A DNA stretch of 64,000 bases, from assembly GCA_020687485.1 (NCBI GenBank), contig JAJEQR010000004.1, forward strand, positions 51,576-115,575. Direction: 5' to 3'. Shown piece after piece: positions 40,644 through 49,593 of the stretch. Source of the DNA: Hominifimenecus microfluidus. Lineage in GTDB: Bacteria; Bacillota; Clostridia; Lachnospirales; Lachnospiraceae. The notes under the pieces are model-generated. The model saw nothing but the letters and a program-made list of their open reading frames with translations. It was not told where the DNA came from and did no database searches. Every line of letters starts with the position of its first letter. The first letter of the stretch is position 1. The position numbers were made by a program, and so were the translations under genes.

Positions 40644-41377
40644 TGATGAGTGAAAGCAAAACGCCGGAATCGGGCGTAAGAGAGCAGGGGATGGAAGCCG
40701 TAGTTATTTCCGATCAGAAATTGAACTATGGTATTCGAGCAATGATGCAGGAGCGGATCTCCCGCGAGGAGCTGGATCGTGCCTTTGACGCCCGATTTCC
40801 GAAGGAGATGCGGAGAAAGCTTCGCGGCGGCCGTGTGGCAGTGGCTGGTCTGGGCGGACTTGGCTCGAATATCGCGGTGATGCTCGCGCGAAGCGGAGTC
40901 GGAAAACTGCTGCTGGTGGATTTTGATGTCGTTGATGTGACGAACCTGAACCGGCAGATGTACCTGATTCCACAGCTGGGAAAGCCGAAGGCGGAGGCAC
41001 TTCCGGAGATTCTGAACCAGATCAATCCCTATCTGGAGTATGAATCCGTATGTGTTCGTGTGACGCCGGAGAATGTGAAGGCGCTGTTTGCGGATTATCC
41101 GATTGTCTGCGAAGCTTTTGACCGGCCGGATCAGAAAGCGATGCTTGTCCGGGAACTTTTAACGCAGTGCCCGGATACGATGGTTGTATCGGGGAACGGT
41201 ATGGCAGGCTATGGGAACACGAATGAAATTCAGACGGCGCAGCTGATGAGGCGTCTGTATGTATGCGGTGACCGCAAAACAGATGTTGGCAACGGAATCG
41301 GACTGATTGCGCCGCGGGTAGCGGCCTGCGCAGCGCATCAGGCAAACAAAGTGCTTCAGCTTCTGATGGAGAGCTAA
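40643..41377 (+). CDS. thiF: ThiS adenylyltransferase ThiF
   Basis: This 244-residue E1-like enzyme has the Rossmann nucleotide-binding loop [21 protein letters not shown] and the acidic/Arg block [18 protein letters not shown], with further conserved [10 protein letters not shown]. It activates the C-terminus of ThiS with ATP. An extra N-terminal stretch of about 60 residues precedes the E1 domain. The zinc-ligand Cys pairs of MoeB are not evident, which fits the short ThiF form of anaerobes. ATGA-type overlap with thiS; the ATG at 40646 is an alternative start. Confidence 0.92.
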   Translation: MMSESKTPESGVREQGMEAVVISDQKLNYGIRAMMQERISREELDRAFDARFPKEMRRKLRGGRVAVAGLGGLGSNIAVMLARSGVGKLLLVDFDVVDVTNLNRQMYLIPQLGKPKAEALPEILNQINPYLEYESVCVRVTPENVKALFADYPIVCEAFDRPDQKAMLVRELLTQCPDTMVVSGNGMAGYGNTNEIQTAQLMRRLYVCGDRKTDVGNGIGLIAPRVAACAAHQANKVLQLLMES

Positions 41378-41472
41378 AGGAAAACACCCGAAAAGAGCGC
41401 GGCCGGACATGTCGGAGAGAAATACAGAGCAAACAGACAAAGTGTGATGACAGAAAAGGAGAATACGTTAAC

Positions 41473-42237
41473 ATGGAAGATAAATTTATGCTGGGCGGCA
41501 AGGAATTTCACAGCCGTTTTATCTTAGGATCTGGAAAATACAACATGAATCTGATCAAGGCAGCCATCGAGCAGGGTGGTGCGGAGATCATTACACTGGC
41601 GCTTCGCCGTGCCAATACTCAGGAGAGCGAGAGCATCCTGGATCATATCCCGGAGGGCGTAACGCTGCTCCCTAATACCTCCGGCGCGCGTAATGCGGAG
41701 GAGGCGGTGCGGATCGCAAGACTGAGCCGTGCCATGGGCTGCGGAGATTTCGTGAAGGTGGAGATCATGCGTGATGCCAAGTATCTCTTTCCGGATAATC
41801 AGGAGACAGTAAAGGCAACCGAGATTCTGGCGAAGGAAGGTTTCATTGTCCTGCCGTACATGAATCCGGATCTGAACGTTGCCAGAGATCTGCAGAGTGC
41901 CGGAGCGGCAGCCGTCATGCCGTTGGCAGCGCCGATTGGAAGCAATAAGGGACTGGCGACAAGGGCAATGATCCAAGTGCTGATCGATGAGATCGACCTG
42001 CCGATCATCGTGGATGCCGGAATTGGCAAGCCTTCCCAGGCCTGCGAGGCGATGGAGATGGGAGCGGCTGCGATCATGGCGAATACAGCGATCGCAACCG
42101 CAGGAGATGTACCGGCGATGGCCTCCGCCTTTAAGCTGGCAATCGAAGCCGGACGCAAGGCATATCTGACCGGCATGGGCCGCGTACTGGCAAGAGGAGG
42201 AAGCGCGTCGGATCCTCTGACGGGATTCCTTCGTTGA
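41473..42237 (+). CDS. thiG: Thiazole synthase ThiG
   Basis: This 254-residue TIM-barrel enzyme begins [19 protein letters not shown] and shows the family blocks [47 protein letters not shown] (with the Schiff-base Lys) and the phosphate-binding end [27 protein letters not shown]. It joins 1-deoxyxylulose 5-phosphate, dehydroglycine and ThiS-thiocarboxylate into the thiazole phosphate. AAAGGAG precedes the ATG. The dehydroglycine comes from ThiH, encoded next. Confidence 0.97.
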   Translation: MEDKFMLGGKEFHSRFILGSGKYNMNLIKAAIEQGGAEIITLALRRANTQESESILDHIPEGVTLLPNTSGARNAEEAVRIARLSRAMGCGDFVKVEIMRDAKYLFPDNQETVKATEILAKEGFIVLPYMNPDLNVARDLQSAGAAAVMPLAAPIGSNKGLATRAMIQVLIDEIDLPIIVDAGIGKPSQACEAMEMGAAAIMANTAIATAGDVPAMASAFKLAIEAGRKAYLTGMGRVLARGGSASDPLTGFLR

Positions 42238-42280
42238 AGCTGCGTGACGAAAAAGACAGGAATACAGGAGAAGAACGAAA

Positions 42281-43540
42281 ATGAATGAAGAAAATCAGGT
42301 CTATTTTGTTGACAGCGATGAGATGCCGCCGGAAGCATTGAAGCGCAAGCACCGTCTGGAGCAGGATGCGTCTTTTCGTACCGATCATATGAAATATATG
42401 GAAGGCATGCAGGTGATCGAGTCGGATATCAAGGATAAGGTCCTGGCTGCCAGGAAAGCATACGATTGCGAGCAGTACACGGCTTCGGATGTGGAGCGCG
42501 CTCTCTCCGCGGAGAGCTGTTCCATCGAGGATTTCCAGGCGCTGCTGTCCCCGGCAGCCGCTCCCTATCTGGAGCAGATGGCGAGAAAAGCAGAGGAGAT
42601 CACGAAGAATCATTTCGGTAATACCGTCTATATCTTTACGCCGCTGTACATCGCCAATTACTGCCAGAATTACTGTGTATACTGCGGCTTCAATTGCTAT
42701 AACAAAATCCGCAGAAAGAAGCTTTCCATGGAAGAAATCGAGCACGAGATGCAGGTCATCGCGAAGACCGGTATGGAGGAAATCCTGATTCTGACCGGCG
42801 AGAGCCGCGCGTATTCGGATGTAAAATACATCGGAGAAGCCGTAAAGATCGCCCGGAAATATTTCCGGAATATCGGCATCGAGATCTATCCGGTCAATGT
42901 GGATGAGTATCAGTATCTTCACGAGTGTGGTGTGGATTATGTCACGGTATTCCAGGAGACTTACAACACGGATAAATACGAGACGCTTCATCTGATGGGG
43001 CACAAGAGGGTGTGGCCGTATCGCTTCGACGCGCAGGAGCGCGCTCTGATGGGTGGCATGCGCGGGGCTGGATTCTCCGCACTGCTGGGACTGGATGATT
43101 TTCGGAAGGACGCGCTGGCGACGGCATTGCATGTCTACTACATCAATCGGAAATATCCGCACGCAGAGCTTTCATTGAGCTGTCCGAGACTTCGTCCGAT
43201 CGTGAATAACGATAAGATCAATCCGCGTGACGTCGGAGAGAAAGAACTCTGTCAGGTGCTTTGTGCCTACCGGATTTTCCTGCCCTTTGCAGGAATCACA
43301 GTATCCAGCCGGGAAAGTGCGGCTTTCCGCGACGGCATCACGAAGATCTGCGCCACGAAGGTTTCCGCCGGAGTTTCTACCGGGATCGGTGATCATGAGG
43401 AGAAATATGAAGGCAAGGAGGACAGCGATGTTGGTGATGAGCAGTTCGAGATCAACGATGGCCGTTCCTTCGAAAAAATGTATCACGATATGGAGGAAGG
43501 CGGCTTGCAGCCGGTATTGAATGATTACATTTACGTCTGA
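42281..43540 (+). CDS. thiH: 2-iminoacetate synthase ThiH (radical SAM)
   Basis: This 419-residue radical-SAM enzyme has the cluster motif C128-x3-C132-x2-C135 in YCQNYCVYCGF, the SAM-contact segment ILILTGESRA, and the ThiH C-terminal parts GLDDFRKDALATALH and VSAGVSTGIGDHE. It cleaves tyrosine into p-cresol and 2-iminoacetate, the nitrogen source of the thiazole in anaerobes (aerobes use ThiO). The ATG is preceded by AGGAGAA. It is last in the operon, and a strong terminator follows 17 bases after its stop. No thiC or thiE lies in the window. Confidence 0.96.
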   Translation: MNEENQVYFVDSDEMPPEALKRKHRLEQDASFRTDHMKYMEGMQVIESDIKDKVLAARKAYDCEQYTASDVERALSAESCSIEDFQALLSPAAAPYLEQMARKAEEITKNHFGNTVYIFTPLYIANYCQNYCVYCGFNCYNKIRRKKLSMEEIEHEMQVIAKTGMEEILILTGESRAYSDVKYIGEAVKIARKYFRNIGIEIYPVNVDEYQYLHECGVDYVTVFQETYNTDKYETLHLMGHKRVWPYRFDAQERALMGGMRGAGFSALLGLDDFRKDALATALHVYYINRKYPHAELSLSCPRLRPIVNNDKINPRDVGEKELCQVLCAYRIFLPFAGITVSSRESAAFRDGITKICATKVSAGVSTGIGDHEEKYEGKEDSDVGDEQFEINDGRSFEKMYHDMEEGGLQPVLNDYIYV

Positions 43541-43556
43541 GGCTGAGAATATCTGA

Positions 43557-43605
43557 GAAAAGCCCGCCAGGCAATCCTGATGGATCTGCACTGGCGGGCT
43601 TTTTG
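43557..43605. terminator. Bidirectional terminator between thiH and the chromate transporter
   Basis: AAAAGCCCGCCAG and CTGGCGGGCTTTT pair perfectly and have A/T tracts on both sides, so it can serve thiH on the plus strand and the chromate transporter genes on the minus strand. Confidence 0.9.
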
Positions 43606-43613
43606 AATGGGTG

Positions 43614-44186
43614 CTATACTCCGGCAAAATGGAAGACAATGCCGATCACGGCAGATGCCGCAAGATAGATGATCGGATGTTTATTCGTCTTCTTAATCAC
43701 GAAGAACAAGATGACGGCCAACAGGATATGCTTCCATTGGAAAAGATCCGTGAACACGCCGGTCTGCGCGAACAGATCCTGGCTGAAAAGCGCGATCTGC
43801 ATGACGCTAAAGCAGGCGGCTGCGATCAGGCCGGTGGAAGCCGGGCGAAGTCCGTAAAAAGCGCCCTGCACATAGCGATTCTCCTTGAACTTCTTCAGAA
43901 ACTGGCTGACCAGAATAATAATGATAATCGAAGGTGTAACCAGGCCGACAACCGCGATGATGCCGCCAGGAACACCACCGATCTGATAGCCGAAATATGT
44001 CGCGGAGTTAATGCCGATCGGGCCGGGTGTGGACTCCGAGATCGCGATCATATTTGCGATATCCGCGGAGGTGATCAGCCCGGTACGCGCCGCGAAATCC
44101 TGCAGGAAGGGAAGTGTCGCCAGTCCGCCGCCGATCGCAAAGAGTCCAATCTTGAAAAATTCAATAAATAAAGTCAGATAGATCAT
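43614..44186 (-). CDS. Chromate transporter, half-size subunit (ChrA family), second gene
   Basis: This 190-residue membrane protein with about five or six spans has the ChrA half-motif FKIGLFAIGGGLATLPFLQD at the N-terminus and ISESTPGPIGINSATYFGYQIGG after it. It pairs with a second half encoded directly upstream; together the two make up the two homologous halves of a full-length ChrA (CHR) transporter, whose known substrates include chromate and sulfate-like anions. The start overlaps the stop of the upstream gene in ATGA, so the two are translationally coupled. The physiological substrate in this organism is unknown. Confidence 0.92.
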   Translation of the reverse strand: MIYLTLFIEFFKIGLFAIGGGLATLPFLQDFAARTGLITSADIANMIAISESTPGPIGINSATYFGYQIGGVPGGIIAVVGLVTPSIIIIILVSQFLKKFKENRYVQGAFYGLRPASTGLIAAACFSVMQIALFSQDLFAQTGVFTDLFQWKHILLAVILFFVIKKTNKHPIIYLAASAVIGIVFHFAGV

Positions 44187-44731
44187 GATTTTGCCCCCTT
44201 TGCTTTCAGCGACTGGATCACAACACCGAGAACGCCTGCCGCGATTACGAAGACAATTGGGGAGAGATCCGTTACAATGGACAGCAGTGCGACGGCAATG
44301 CAGATAACGGCAGTTGGAATGTCGATCACAGATTTTTTCGCAAGCTTGATGACCGCGTTCAGAATCAGTACGACAACACAGACCTGGATGCCGGCAAAGG
44401 CATTCTGCACGATAGCAAGATCGGCGAAATTGCTGATGAAGGCGGCGATGATCATAATGATGACCCAGGACGGAGCGACCACGCCGTAAGTAGCGAAAAG
44501 TGCGCCGGCGAGTCCCTTCTGCTTATAGCCGATAAAGGTGGCTGTGTTTATGGCGATAATGCCAGGGGTACACTGACCAATGGCGTAATAATCCATCAGT
44601 TCCTCTTCTGTCGCCCAGTGCTTCGCCTCCACGACTTCCTTCTGCAGCATGGGAAGCATGGCGTAGCCGCCGCCGAAGGTCAGCCCTCCGATGCGGGCGA
44701 AAGTAAGGAAGAGTGACAATAGTTCATTCAT
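44183..44731 (-). CDS. Chromate transporter, half-size subunit (ChrA family), first gene
   Basis: This 182-residue half-size ChrA protein has the family signature FARIGGLTFGGGYAMLPMLQ and IGQCTPGIIAINTATFIGYKQKG, the same two blocks as in its partner, in keeping with the duplicated structure of CHR transporters. It has about five membrane spans. AAGAGAGGAG lies upstream of the ATG. It is the first gene of a two-gene operon on the minus strand, divergent from the MscS/typA operon. Confidence 0.92.
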   Translation of the reverse strand: MNELLSLFLTFARIGGLTFGGGYAMLPMLQKEVVEAKHWATEEELMDYYAIGQCTPGIIAINTATFIGYKQKGLAGALFATYGVVAPSWVIIMIIAAFISNFADLAIVQNAFAGIQVCVVVLILNAVIKLAKKSVIDIPTAVICIAVALLSIVTDLSPIVFVIAAGVLGVVIQSLKAKGAKS

Positions 44732-44882
44732 AGTAACAAACTCCTCTCTTAAATCCGTTCTTGTTGTTCATGACAGCAGGCAGATGCAGTTGTCAGAACT
44801 CAGTTAAGTATAGCACAGCTTTTAATAGAATGAAAATCTTTTGTGAAAATAAAAAAATTTATCGGACGGAAAGCGCAGAGTC

Positions 44883-44911
44883 TTGTCATCAATCCCGGAA
44901 AATGATATGAT
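44883..44911 (+). promoter_or_regulatory. Promoter of the MscS-typA operon
   Basis: TTGTCA (44883-44888), a 17-bp spacer and TATGAT (44906-44911) lie 55 bases before the MscS start. Confidence 0.7.
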
Positions 44912-44965
44912 GGTGAAGTTTGAAGTGCAAAATGCGCAGCAAGTACGAAAGGAGCGTGGGAACCG

Positions 44966-45862
44966 GTGTTTTATCTGATGGAACCGGCATCAACGCTGAC
45001 CGATGTAGCAGGGGCGGCCAGCGATAAAGTGACAGAGACAATCACATGGTTTGACAAGATACTTCCAGGTCTGATTGGCTTCGGACTGGATATTCTGAAG
45101 CTGATAGTCATTTTTCTGGTCGGCCGGCAGCTGATTCGGGTATTTCTGCGGCTGATTGAACGGATGTTGGAGCGCTCGCATCTGGAGACTATGGTGCGCG
45201 ATGTACTGATCCAGGTGCTTCGTTTTATCCTGTATTTTGTCCTGGTGATGATCATGTGTGAGTCCGTCGGCTATGCAACGTCATCGGTCGTAGCGATTAT
45301 CGGTTCGGCGGGACTCTCGATTGGCCTGGCTTTTCAAGGTGCGCTCAGTAATTTTGCCGGAGGCGTATTGATTATGTTCGTCAAGCCGTTCCAGGTGGGG
45401 GATTATATTAAAGAAGACACGCATCAGAACGAGGGCGTAGTTACGAGTCTGGGACTGACCTATACGACACTTAAGACGATGGATGAGAAGACGGTCGTGA
45501 TTCCGAACGGAGCACTGGCGAACAGTTCATTGACGAATTACAGCAGAGAAGGGCGTCGAAGGATTTCTGTAAAAGTATCGATCGGATATGAGGAGGATCT
45601 TCTGAATGCCAAGGCGGTGATGAAGGACGTTATGGAGAATATCACTTGCCGCCTGAAGGAAGAACCGGTTCATATCTTTGTGGATGAACTGGCGGACAGC
45701 GCTGTGATTCTGGGCGGATGGGCCTGGGTTCCGGCGGACAAGTACTTGGCGTCCCAGTGGGAGGCAACTGAGAACGTAAAACTGGCATTTGATAACCATA
45801 ACATTCATATTCCATTTCCACAGATGGATGTGTATTTGCGAAACGGAGAAAAAGAATCATGA
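44966..45862 (+). CDS. Small-conductance mechanosensitive channel (MscS family)
   Basis: This 298-residue protein has three membrane spans in residues 30-165. The pore helix region is SAGLSIGLAFQGALSNFAGGVLIM, the Gly/Ala-rich TM3 of MscS, followed by the beta domain FQVGDYIKED and VIPNGALANSSLTNYS. It opens under membrane tension and protects from osmotic downshock. The GTG at 44966 was taken as start because AAAGGAG lies 11 bases upstream; the ATG at 44978 is a less likely alternative. Its stop overlaps the typA start in ATGA. Confidence 0.93.
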   Translation: MFYLMEPASTLTDVAGAASDKVTETITWFDKILPGLIGFGLDILKLIVIFLVGRQLIRVFLRLIERMLERSHLETMVRDVLIQVLRFILYFVLVMIMCESVGYATSSVVAIIGSAGLSIGLAFQGALSNFAGGVLIMFVKPFQVGDYIKEDTHQNEGVVTSLGLTYTTLKTMDEKTVVIPNGALANSSLTNYSREGRRRISVKVSIGYEEDLLNAKAVMKDVMENITCRLKEEPVHIFVDELADSAVILGGWAWVPADKYLASQWEATENVKLAFDNHNIHIPFPQMDVYLRNGEKES

Positions 45863-47697
45863 ACATGAAGCGAGAAGATGTAAGAAATATTGCTATTATC
45901 GCCCACGTTGACCACGGTAAGACGACCCTGGTGGATGAGCTGCTGAAGCAAAGCGGTGTCTTTCGTGCAAATCAGGAAGTGCAGGAGCGTGTCATGGACT
46001 CGAATGATATCGAACGGGAACGCGGTATCACTATCCTGTCCAAGAACACGGCGGTATACTACAAGAATACTAAGATTAATATTATTGACACTCCCGGCCA
46101 TGCGGATTTCGGCGGCGAGGTAGAGCGTGTCCTGAAGATGGTAAACGGTGTTATCCTGGTGGTTGACGCTTTCGAAGGCGCAATGCCCCAGACAAAATTC
46201 GTGCTGAAGAAAGCGCTGGAGCTGAACCTGGATGTTATCTGCTGCATCAACAAGGTAGACCGTGAGGAGGCCCGCCCGAATGAAGTCATCGATGAGGTTC
46301 TGGAGCTTCTGATGGAACTGGATGCGAACGACAAGCAGCTGGACTGCCCGTTTATCTTTGCTTCCGCAAAGGCCGGATGGGCCGCAAGAAGCCTGGACGA
46401 TGAGCGCGTGAACATGGTTCCGTTGTTCGAGACGATCCTGGACTATATCCCGGCTCCCGAAGGCGATCCGGAGAAGCCCACACAGGTTCTGATCAGCACG
46501 ATCGACTACAACGAATACGTTGGCCGTATCGGTGTCGGCAAGGTGGACAACGGCAGCCTGAAGGTGAACCAGGAAGTTGCTCTGGTAAATGCACATGATC
46601 CTGACAAGTTCAAGAAGGTAAAGATTAGCAAGCTGTATGAGTTTGATGGCCTGAACAAGGTGGAAGTAAACGAGGCGCAGATCGGTTCGATCGTAGCGAT
46701 TTCCGGTATTGCGGATATTCACATCGGCGATACGTTATGTTCTCCGGAGCATCCGGAACCGATTCCTTTCCAGAAGATTTCGGAGCCGACGCTGTCCATG
46801 AACTTCATTGTAAATGACAGCCCGTTCGCCGGTCAGGAAGGTAAGTATGTGACTTCCCGTCACCTGCGTGACCGCCTGTTCCGCGAACTGAATACAGATG
46901 TCAGCCTTCGTGTGGAGGAGACCGAGAGCGCGGATATGTTCAAGGTATGCGGACGCGGCGAGCTGCATCTGTCGGTACTGATTGAGAACATGCGCCGTGA
47001 GGGCTATGAGTTCGCTGTCAGCAAGGCGGAGGTTCTGTACAAAGAGGATGAGAACGGCAAGAAACTGGAGCCCATGGAACTGGTATATGTGGATGTACCG
47101 GATGAGTTCTCCGGCGCAGTTATTGAGAAGCTGAGCATGCGCAAGGGCGAGCTCCTGAACATGAATCCCTCCGGCACCGGCTATACCCGTCTGGAGTTCT
47201 CCATCCCGTCCCGCGGTCTGATCGGCTATCGCGATGAGTTCATGACCGATACGAAGGGCAACGGTATTCTGAATCAGCTGTTCGACGGTTATGGCCCTTA
47301 CAAGGGAGACATTCAGTACCGCACGATGGGGTCTCTGATCGCATTTGAGACCGGCGAGGCGGTTGCCTACGGCCTGTTCAATGCGCAGGAGCGCGGTCTG
47401 CTGTTCATCGGCCCGGGCGAGAGAGTTTACTCCGGTATGGTTGTTGGCCAGAACCCGAAGAACCTGGATATCGAGGTCAATGTGTGCAAGCGCAAGCAGC
47501 TGACGAATACCCGTGCTTCTGGTTCCGATGACGCGCTGAAGCTGACGCCGCCCAAGGTAATGAGCCTGGAGCAGGCATTGGAGTTCATTGATACGGATGA
47601 GCTGCTGGAGGTTACGCCGGAGCATCTGCGTATCCGCAAGAAGATCCTGGATCCTCTGCAGAGAAAGAGATCCGGATTCAACAAGACGAAGAAATAA
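45859..47697 (+). CDS. typA: Translational GTPase TypA/BipA
   Basis: This 612-residue ribosome-associated GTPase has the G1 motif AHVDHGKTT, G2 RERGITI, G3 DTPGHADFGGE and G4 NKVDREEARP, followed by domain II, two EF-G-like domains and the TypA-specific C-terminal domain (EALEFIDTDELLEVTPEHLRIRKK). TypA binds the 70S ribosome near the A site and helps ribosome assembly and stress growth. It is translationally coupled to the MscS gene by ATGA overlap. A hairpin terminator follows 25 bases after the stop. Confidence 0.97.
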   Translation: MNMKREDVRNIAIIAHVDHGKTTLVDELLKQSGVFRANQEVQERVMDSNDIERERGITILSKNTAVYYKNTKINIIDTPGHADFGGEVERVLKMVNGVILVVDAFEGAMPQTKFVLKKALELNLDVICCINKVDREEARPNEVIDEVLELLMELDANDKQLDCPFIFASAKAGWAARSLDDERVNMVPLFETILDYIPAPEGDPEKPTQVLISTIDYNEYVGRIGVGKVDNGSLKVNQEVALVNAHDPDKFKKVKISKLYEFDGLNKVEVNEAQIGSIVAISGIADIHIGDTLCSPEHPEPIPFQKISEPTLSMNFIVNDSPFAGQEGKYVTSRHLRDRLFRELNTDVSLRVEETESADMFKVCGRGELHLSVLIENMRREGYEFAVSKAEVLYKEDENGKKLEPMELVYVDVPDEFSGAVIEKLSMRKGELLNMNPSGTGYTRLEFSIPSRGLIGYRDEFMTDTKGNGILNQLFDGYGPYKGDIQYRTMGSLIAFETGEAVAYGLFNAQERGLLFIGPGERVYSGMVVGQNPKNLDIEVNVCKRKQLTNTRASGSDDALKLTPPKVMSLEQALEFIDTDELLEVTPEHLRIRKKILDPLQRKRSGFNKTKK

Positions 47698-47723
47698 AGT
47701 TATAAAGAGAATCAGTATTCCTG

Positions 47724-47757
47724 TGGGGGTCCGGCGAGAGCCGGGCTCCTTTTTCGT
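47724..47757 (+). terminator. Terminator after typA
   Basis: GGGGTCCGGC and GCCGGGCTCC pair with two G-U pairs around GAGA, followed by TTTTTC. Confidence 0.85.
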
Positions 47758-47802
47758 GCCCGGAATCCGGTTCAGGCGAACTTTTTCAGGAAAAACAACT
47801 AA

Positions 47803-47819
47803 TCCTACAAAGTGTAGGA
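47803..47819. promoter_or_regulatory. Inverted repeat upstream of the corrinoid operon
   Basis: TCCTACA (47803-47809) and TGTAGGA (47813-47819) are exact reverse complements 3 bases apart, 33 bases upstream of the -35 box. It is a candidate activator site. Confidence 0.45.
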
Positions 47820-47851
47820 AAGAAACAAGAAAATCCCGCCGCTTTGCCGGA

Positions 47852-47880
47852 TTCACAATCCAGGGGAATGTTGTTAAAAT
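47852..47880 (+). promoter_or_regulatory. Promoter of the DHPS-like/corrinoid operon
   Basis: TTCACA (47852-47857), a 17-bp spacer and TAAAAT (47875-47880) lie 33 bases before the gene. Both boxes are weak, which fits an activator-dependent promoter. Confidence 0.55.
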
Positions 47881-47913
47881 AAACTTACAAAACGAATGGG
47901 AGGTTATATCGAG

Positions 47914-48729
47914 ATGATTATTATTGGTGAAAAAATCAATGGTTCCATCCCTTCGGTCGCTGAAGCGATCGCCAAGAGAGATGCGGAATTTATAAAGAAC
48001 AGAGCCAGAATGCAGGAAGCCGCAGGAGCAACCTTCCTGGATTGCTGCGCATCCGTTCCCGAAGCAGAAGAAGTAGAGACTCTTCACTGGATGATCGACT
48101 GCATTCAGGAAGTATCTGATCTTCCGATTTCTGTAGATAGCCCCAGTGCTGCAGTACTTGCGGAAGCCTACAAATTCTGCAAGCGCCCTGGTCTGTTTAA
48201 CTCTGTATCCGGCGAAGGCAACAAGCTGGATACGATCTTTCCGATTATGGCGCAGGAAGGAAATGAGAAATGGGAAGTCATCGCACTTCTTTCTGATGAT
48301 ACCGGAATCCCGAAATGTGCGGAAGACCGTCTGAAGGTTTTTGACAAGATTATGGCAAAAGCCAAAGAATATGGCATCGCTCCCAACCGCATCCATATCG
48401 ATCCGTTGGTAGAAATGCTTTGCACATCGGAGAACGGAATTGAGACCAATACGGAAGTCATCCAGTCAGTACGCAAGCAGTATCCCAGTATCCATATTAC
48501 GGCGGCAGTCAGCAACATTTCCTTTAACCTGCCGGTTCGTAAGCTAATCAATCAGGGCTTCCTGGTACTGGCTATGAACTATGGACTGGACAGCGCGATT
48601 CTTGATCCGACGAATCGTGACATGCTGGGACTGATCTATGCCACGGAAGCGCTGCTTGGCCTGGATGATTACTGTATGGAATACATTGGTGCATACCGGG
48701 ATGGCCTGATCGGCCCGGTGAAGCAATAA
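47914..48729 (+). CDS. DHPS-like methyltetrahydrofolate:corrinoid methyltransferase
   Basis: This 271-residue TIM barrel of the pterin-binding family has GEKINGSIPSVAEAI at the N-terminus (the Asn and pterin-site block), FLDCCASVPEAEEVETLHWMI, PISVDSPSAAVLAEA, NSVSGEGNKLD and HIDPLVEMLCTSENG. This is the pattern of methyltransferases such as AcsE or MtgA, which exchange a methyl group between tetrahydrofolate and a corrinoid protein, rather than of dihydropteroate synthase proper. The corrinoid gene follows 80 bases downstream, in line with this role. The ATG at 47914 was chosen (GGGAGG 10 bases upstream); an in-frame start at 47896 would overlap that site. Confidence 0.88.
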   Translation: MIIIGEKINGSIPSVAEAIAKRDAEFIKNRARMQEAAGATFLDCCASVPEAEEVETLHWMIDCIQEVSDLPISVDSPSAAVLAEAYKFCKRPGLFNSVSGEGNKLDTIFPIMAQEGNEKWEVIALLSDDTGIPKCAEDRLKVFDKIMAKAKEYGIAPNRIHIDPLVEMLCTSENGIETNTEVIQSVRKQYPSIHITAAVSNISFNLPVRKLINQGFLVLAMNYGLDSAILDPTNRDMLGLIYATEALLGLDDYCMEYIGAYRDGLIGPVKQ

Positions 48730-48809
48730 GCCGACTTCGGCTGTTGATCCATCATCAGGCAAAATAGAAGAAGAGTAAAGAAGAAAAAAAGTAGAGGAGG
48801 ATTTTTATT

Positions 48810-49442
48810 ATGTCGAAATTACAGGAAGTTGCAGATCTGACCGAACGTGGAAAAGCAAAGCTGATTGGTGCGGCCGTACAGGGAGCACTGGATGAGGGAA
48901 CTCCGGCTCCCGAGATCCTGAACACCATGATTGACGCGATGGGGGTTGTAGGCGAGAAGTTCAAGAGAAACGAAATCTTCGTTCCCGAGATGCTGGTAGC
49001 TGCTCGTGCCATGAAGAAGGGAGTAGAGATCCTGAAACCCCATCTGGCTGGCGACAATACCGTATCCGCAGGCAAGCTGATCATCGGAACTGTTGCCGGT
49101 GACCTTCACGATATCGGCAAGAACCTGGTTGCCATGATGCTGGAGAGCGCAGGCTTTGAAGTGATCGACCTTGGTGTTGATGTACCGATTGAGAAGTTCG
49201 TTGAGACTGTGAAGGAGAATCCTGACGTTAAGATCGTATGTCTGTCCGCTCTGCTGACGACCACGATGCCGGCGATGAAGGATACCGTAGCTGCTCTGGC
49301 AGCTGAGGATTTCCGCAGCAATATCAAGATTATGGTAGGCGGAGCGCCCATCACGCAGGAGTTCGCAGATGAAATCGGCGCAGATGCTTACACGGCAGAT
49401 GCTGCTTCCGCTGCTGAGAAGGCAAAGGAGCTGGCCGCATAA
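48810..49442 (+). CDS. Methyltransferase corrinoid protein, first copy
   Basis: This 210-residue protein has a helical cap domain (about 1-88) and a B12-binding Rossmann domain. The cobalt-ligand His is H100 in GDLHDIGKNLVAMML, followed by GFEVIDLGVDVP, SALLTTTM and VGGAPITQEFADEIGADAY. It carries the methyl group between a substrate methyltransferase and the tetrahydrofolate methyltransferase encoded upstream. AGGAGG precedes the ATG. It ends a two-gene transcription unit, and a strong terminator lies 21 bases after the stop. Confidence 0.95.
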   Translation: MSKLQEVADLTERGKAKLIGAAVQGALDEGTPAPEILNTMIDAMGVVGEKFKRNEIFVPEMLVAARAMKKGVEILKPHLAGDNTVSAGKLIIGTVAGDLHDIGKNLVAMMLESAGFEVIDLGVDVPIEKFVETVKENPDVKIVCLSALLTTTMPAMKDTVAALAAEDFRSNIKIMVGGAPITQEFADEIGADAYTADAASAAEKAKELAA

Positions 49443-49462
49443 AGACGTTATGTATGTATGAG

Positions 49463-49502
49463 AAAAAGCCGATGCAGGAAGGACTGTGTCGGCTTTTTCA
49501 AA
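49463..49502 (+). terminator. Terminator after the first corrinoid gene
   Basis: GAAAAAGCCGA and TCGGCTTTTTC pair perfectly around a 16-base loop, with a T tract in the right arm. Confidence 0.85.
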
Positions 49503-49593
49503 ATTAAAAATCAATACGAAAATAAAAACTTCAGCGAAAGCATATGGCAGGAGCTATAATAGAGAAAAAGTCGTTCGGAGGTTGGAATCGTAT

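Noticed and set aside
46735..48396. A 553-codon minus-strand frame across typA and the DHPS-like gene.
   Set aside because: It spans two clear plus-strand genes and their terminator, without a ribosome site or recognisable protein.
48727..48745. Short hairpin AGCCGACTTCGGCT after the DHPS-like gene as a terminator.
   Set aside because: The stem is short and no T tract follows; the corrinoid gene is probably in the same transcript.
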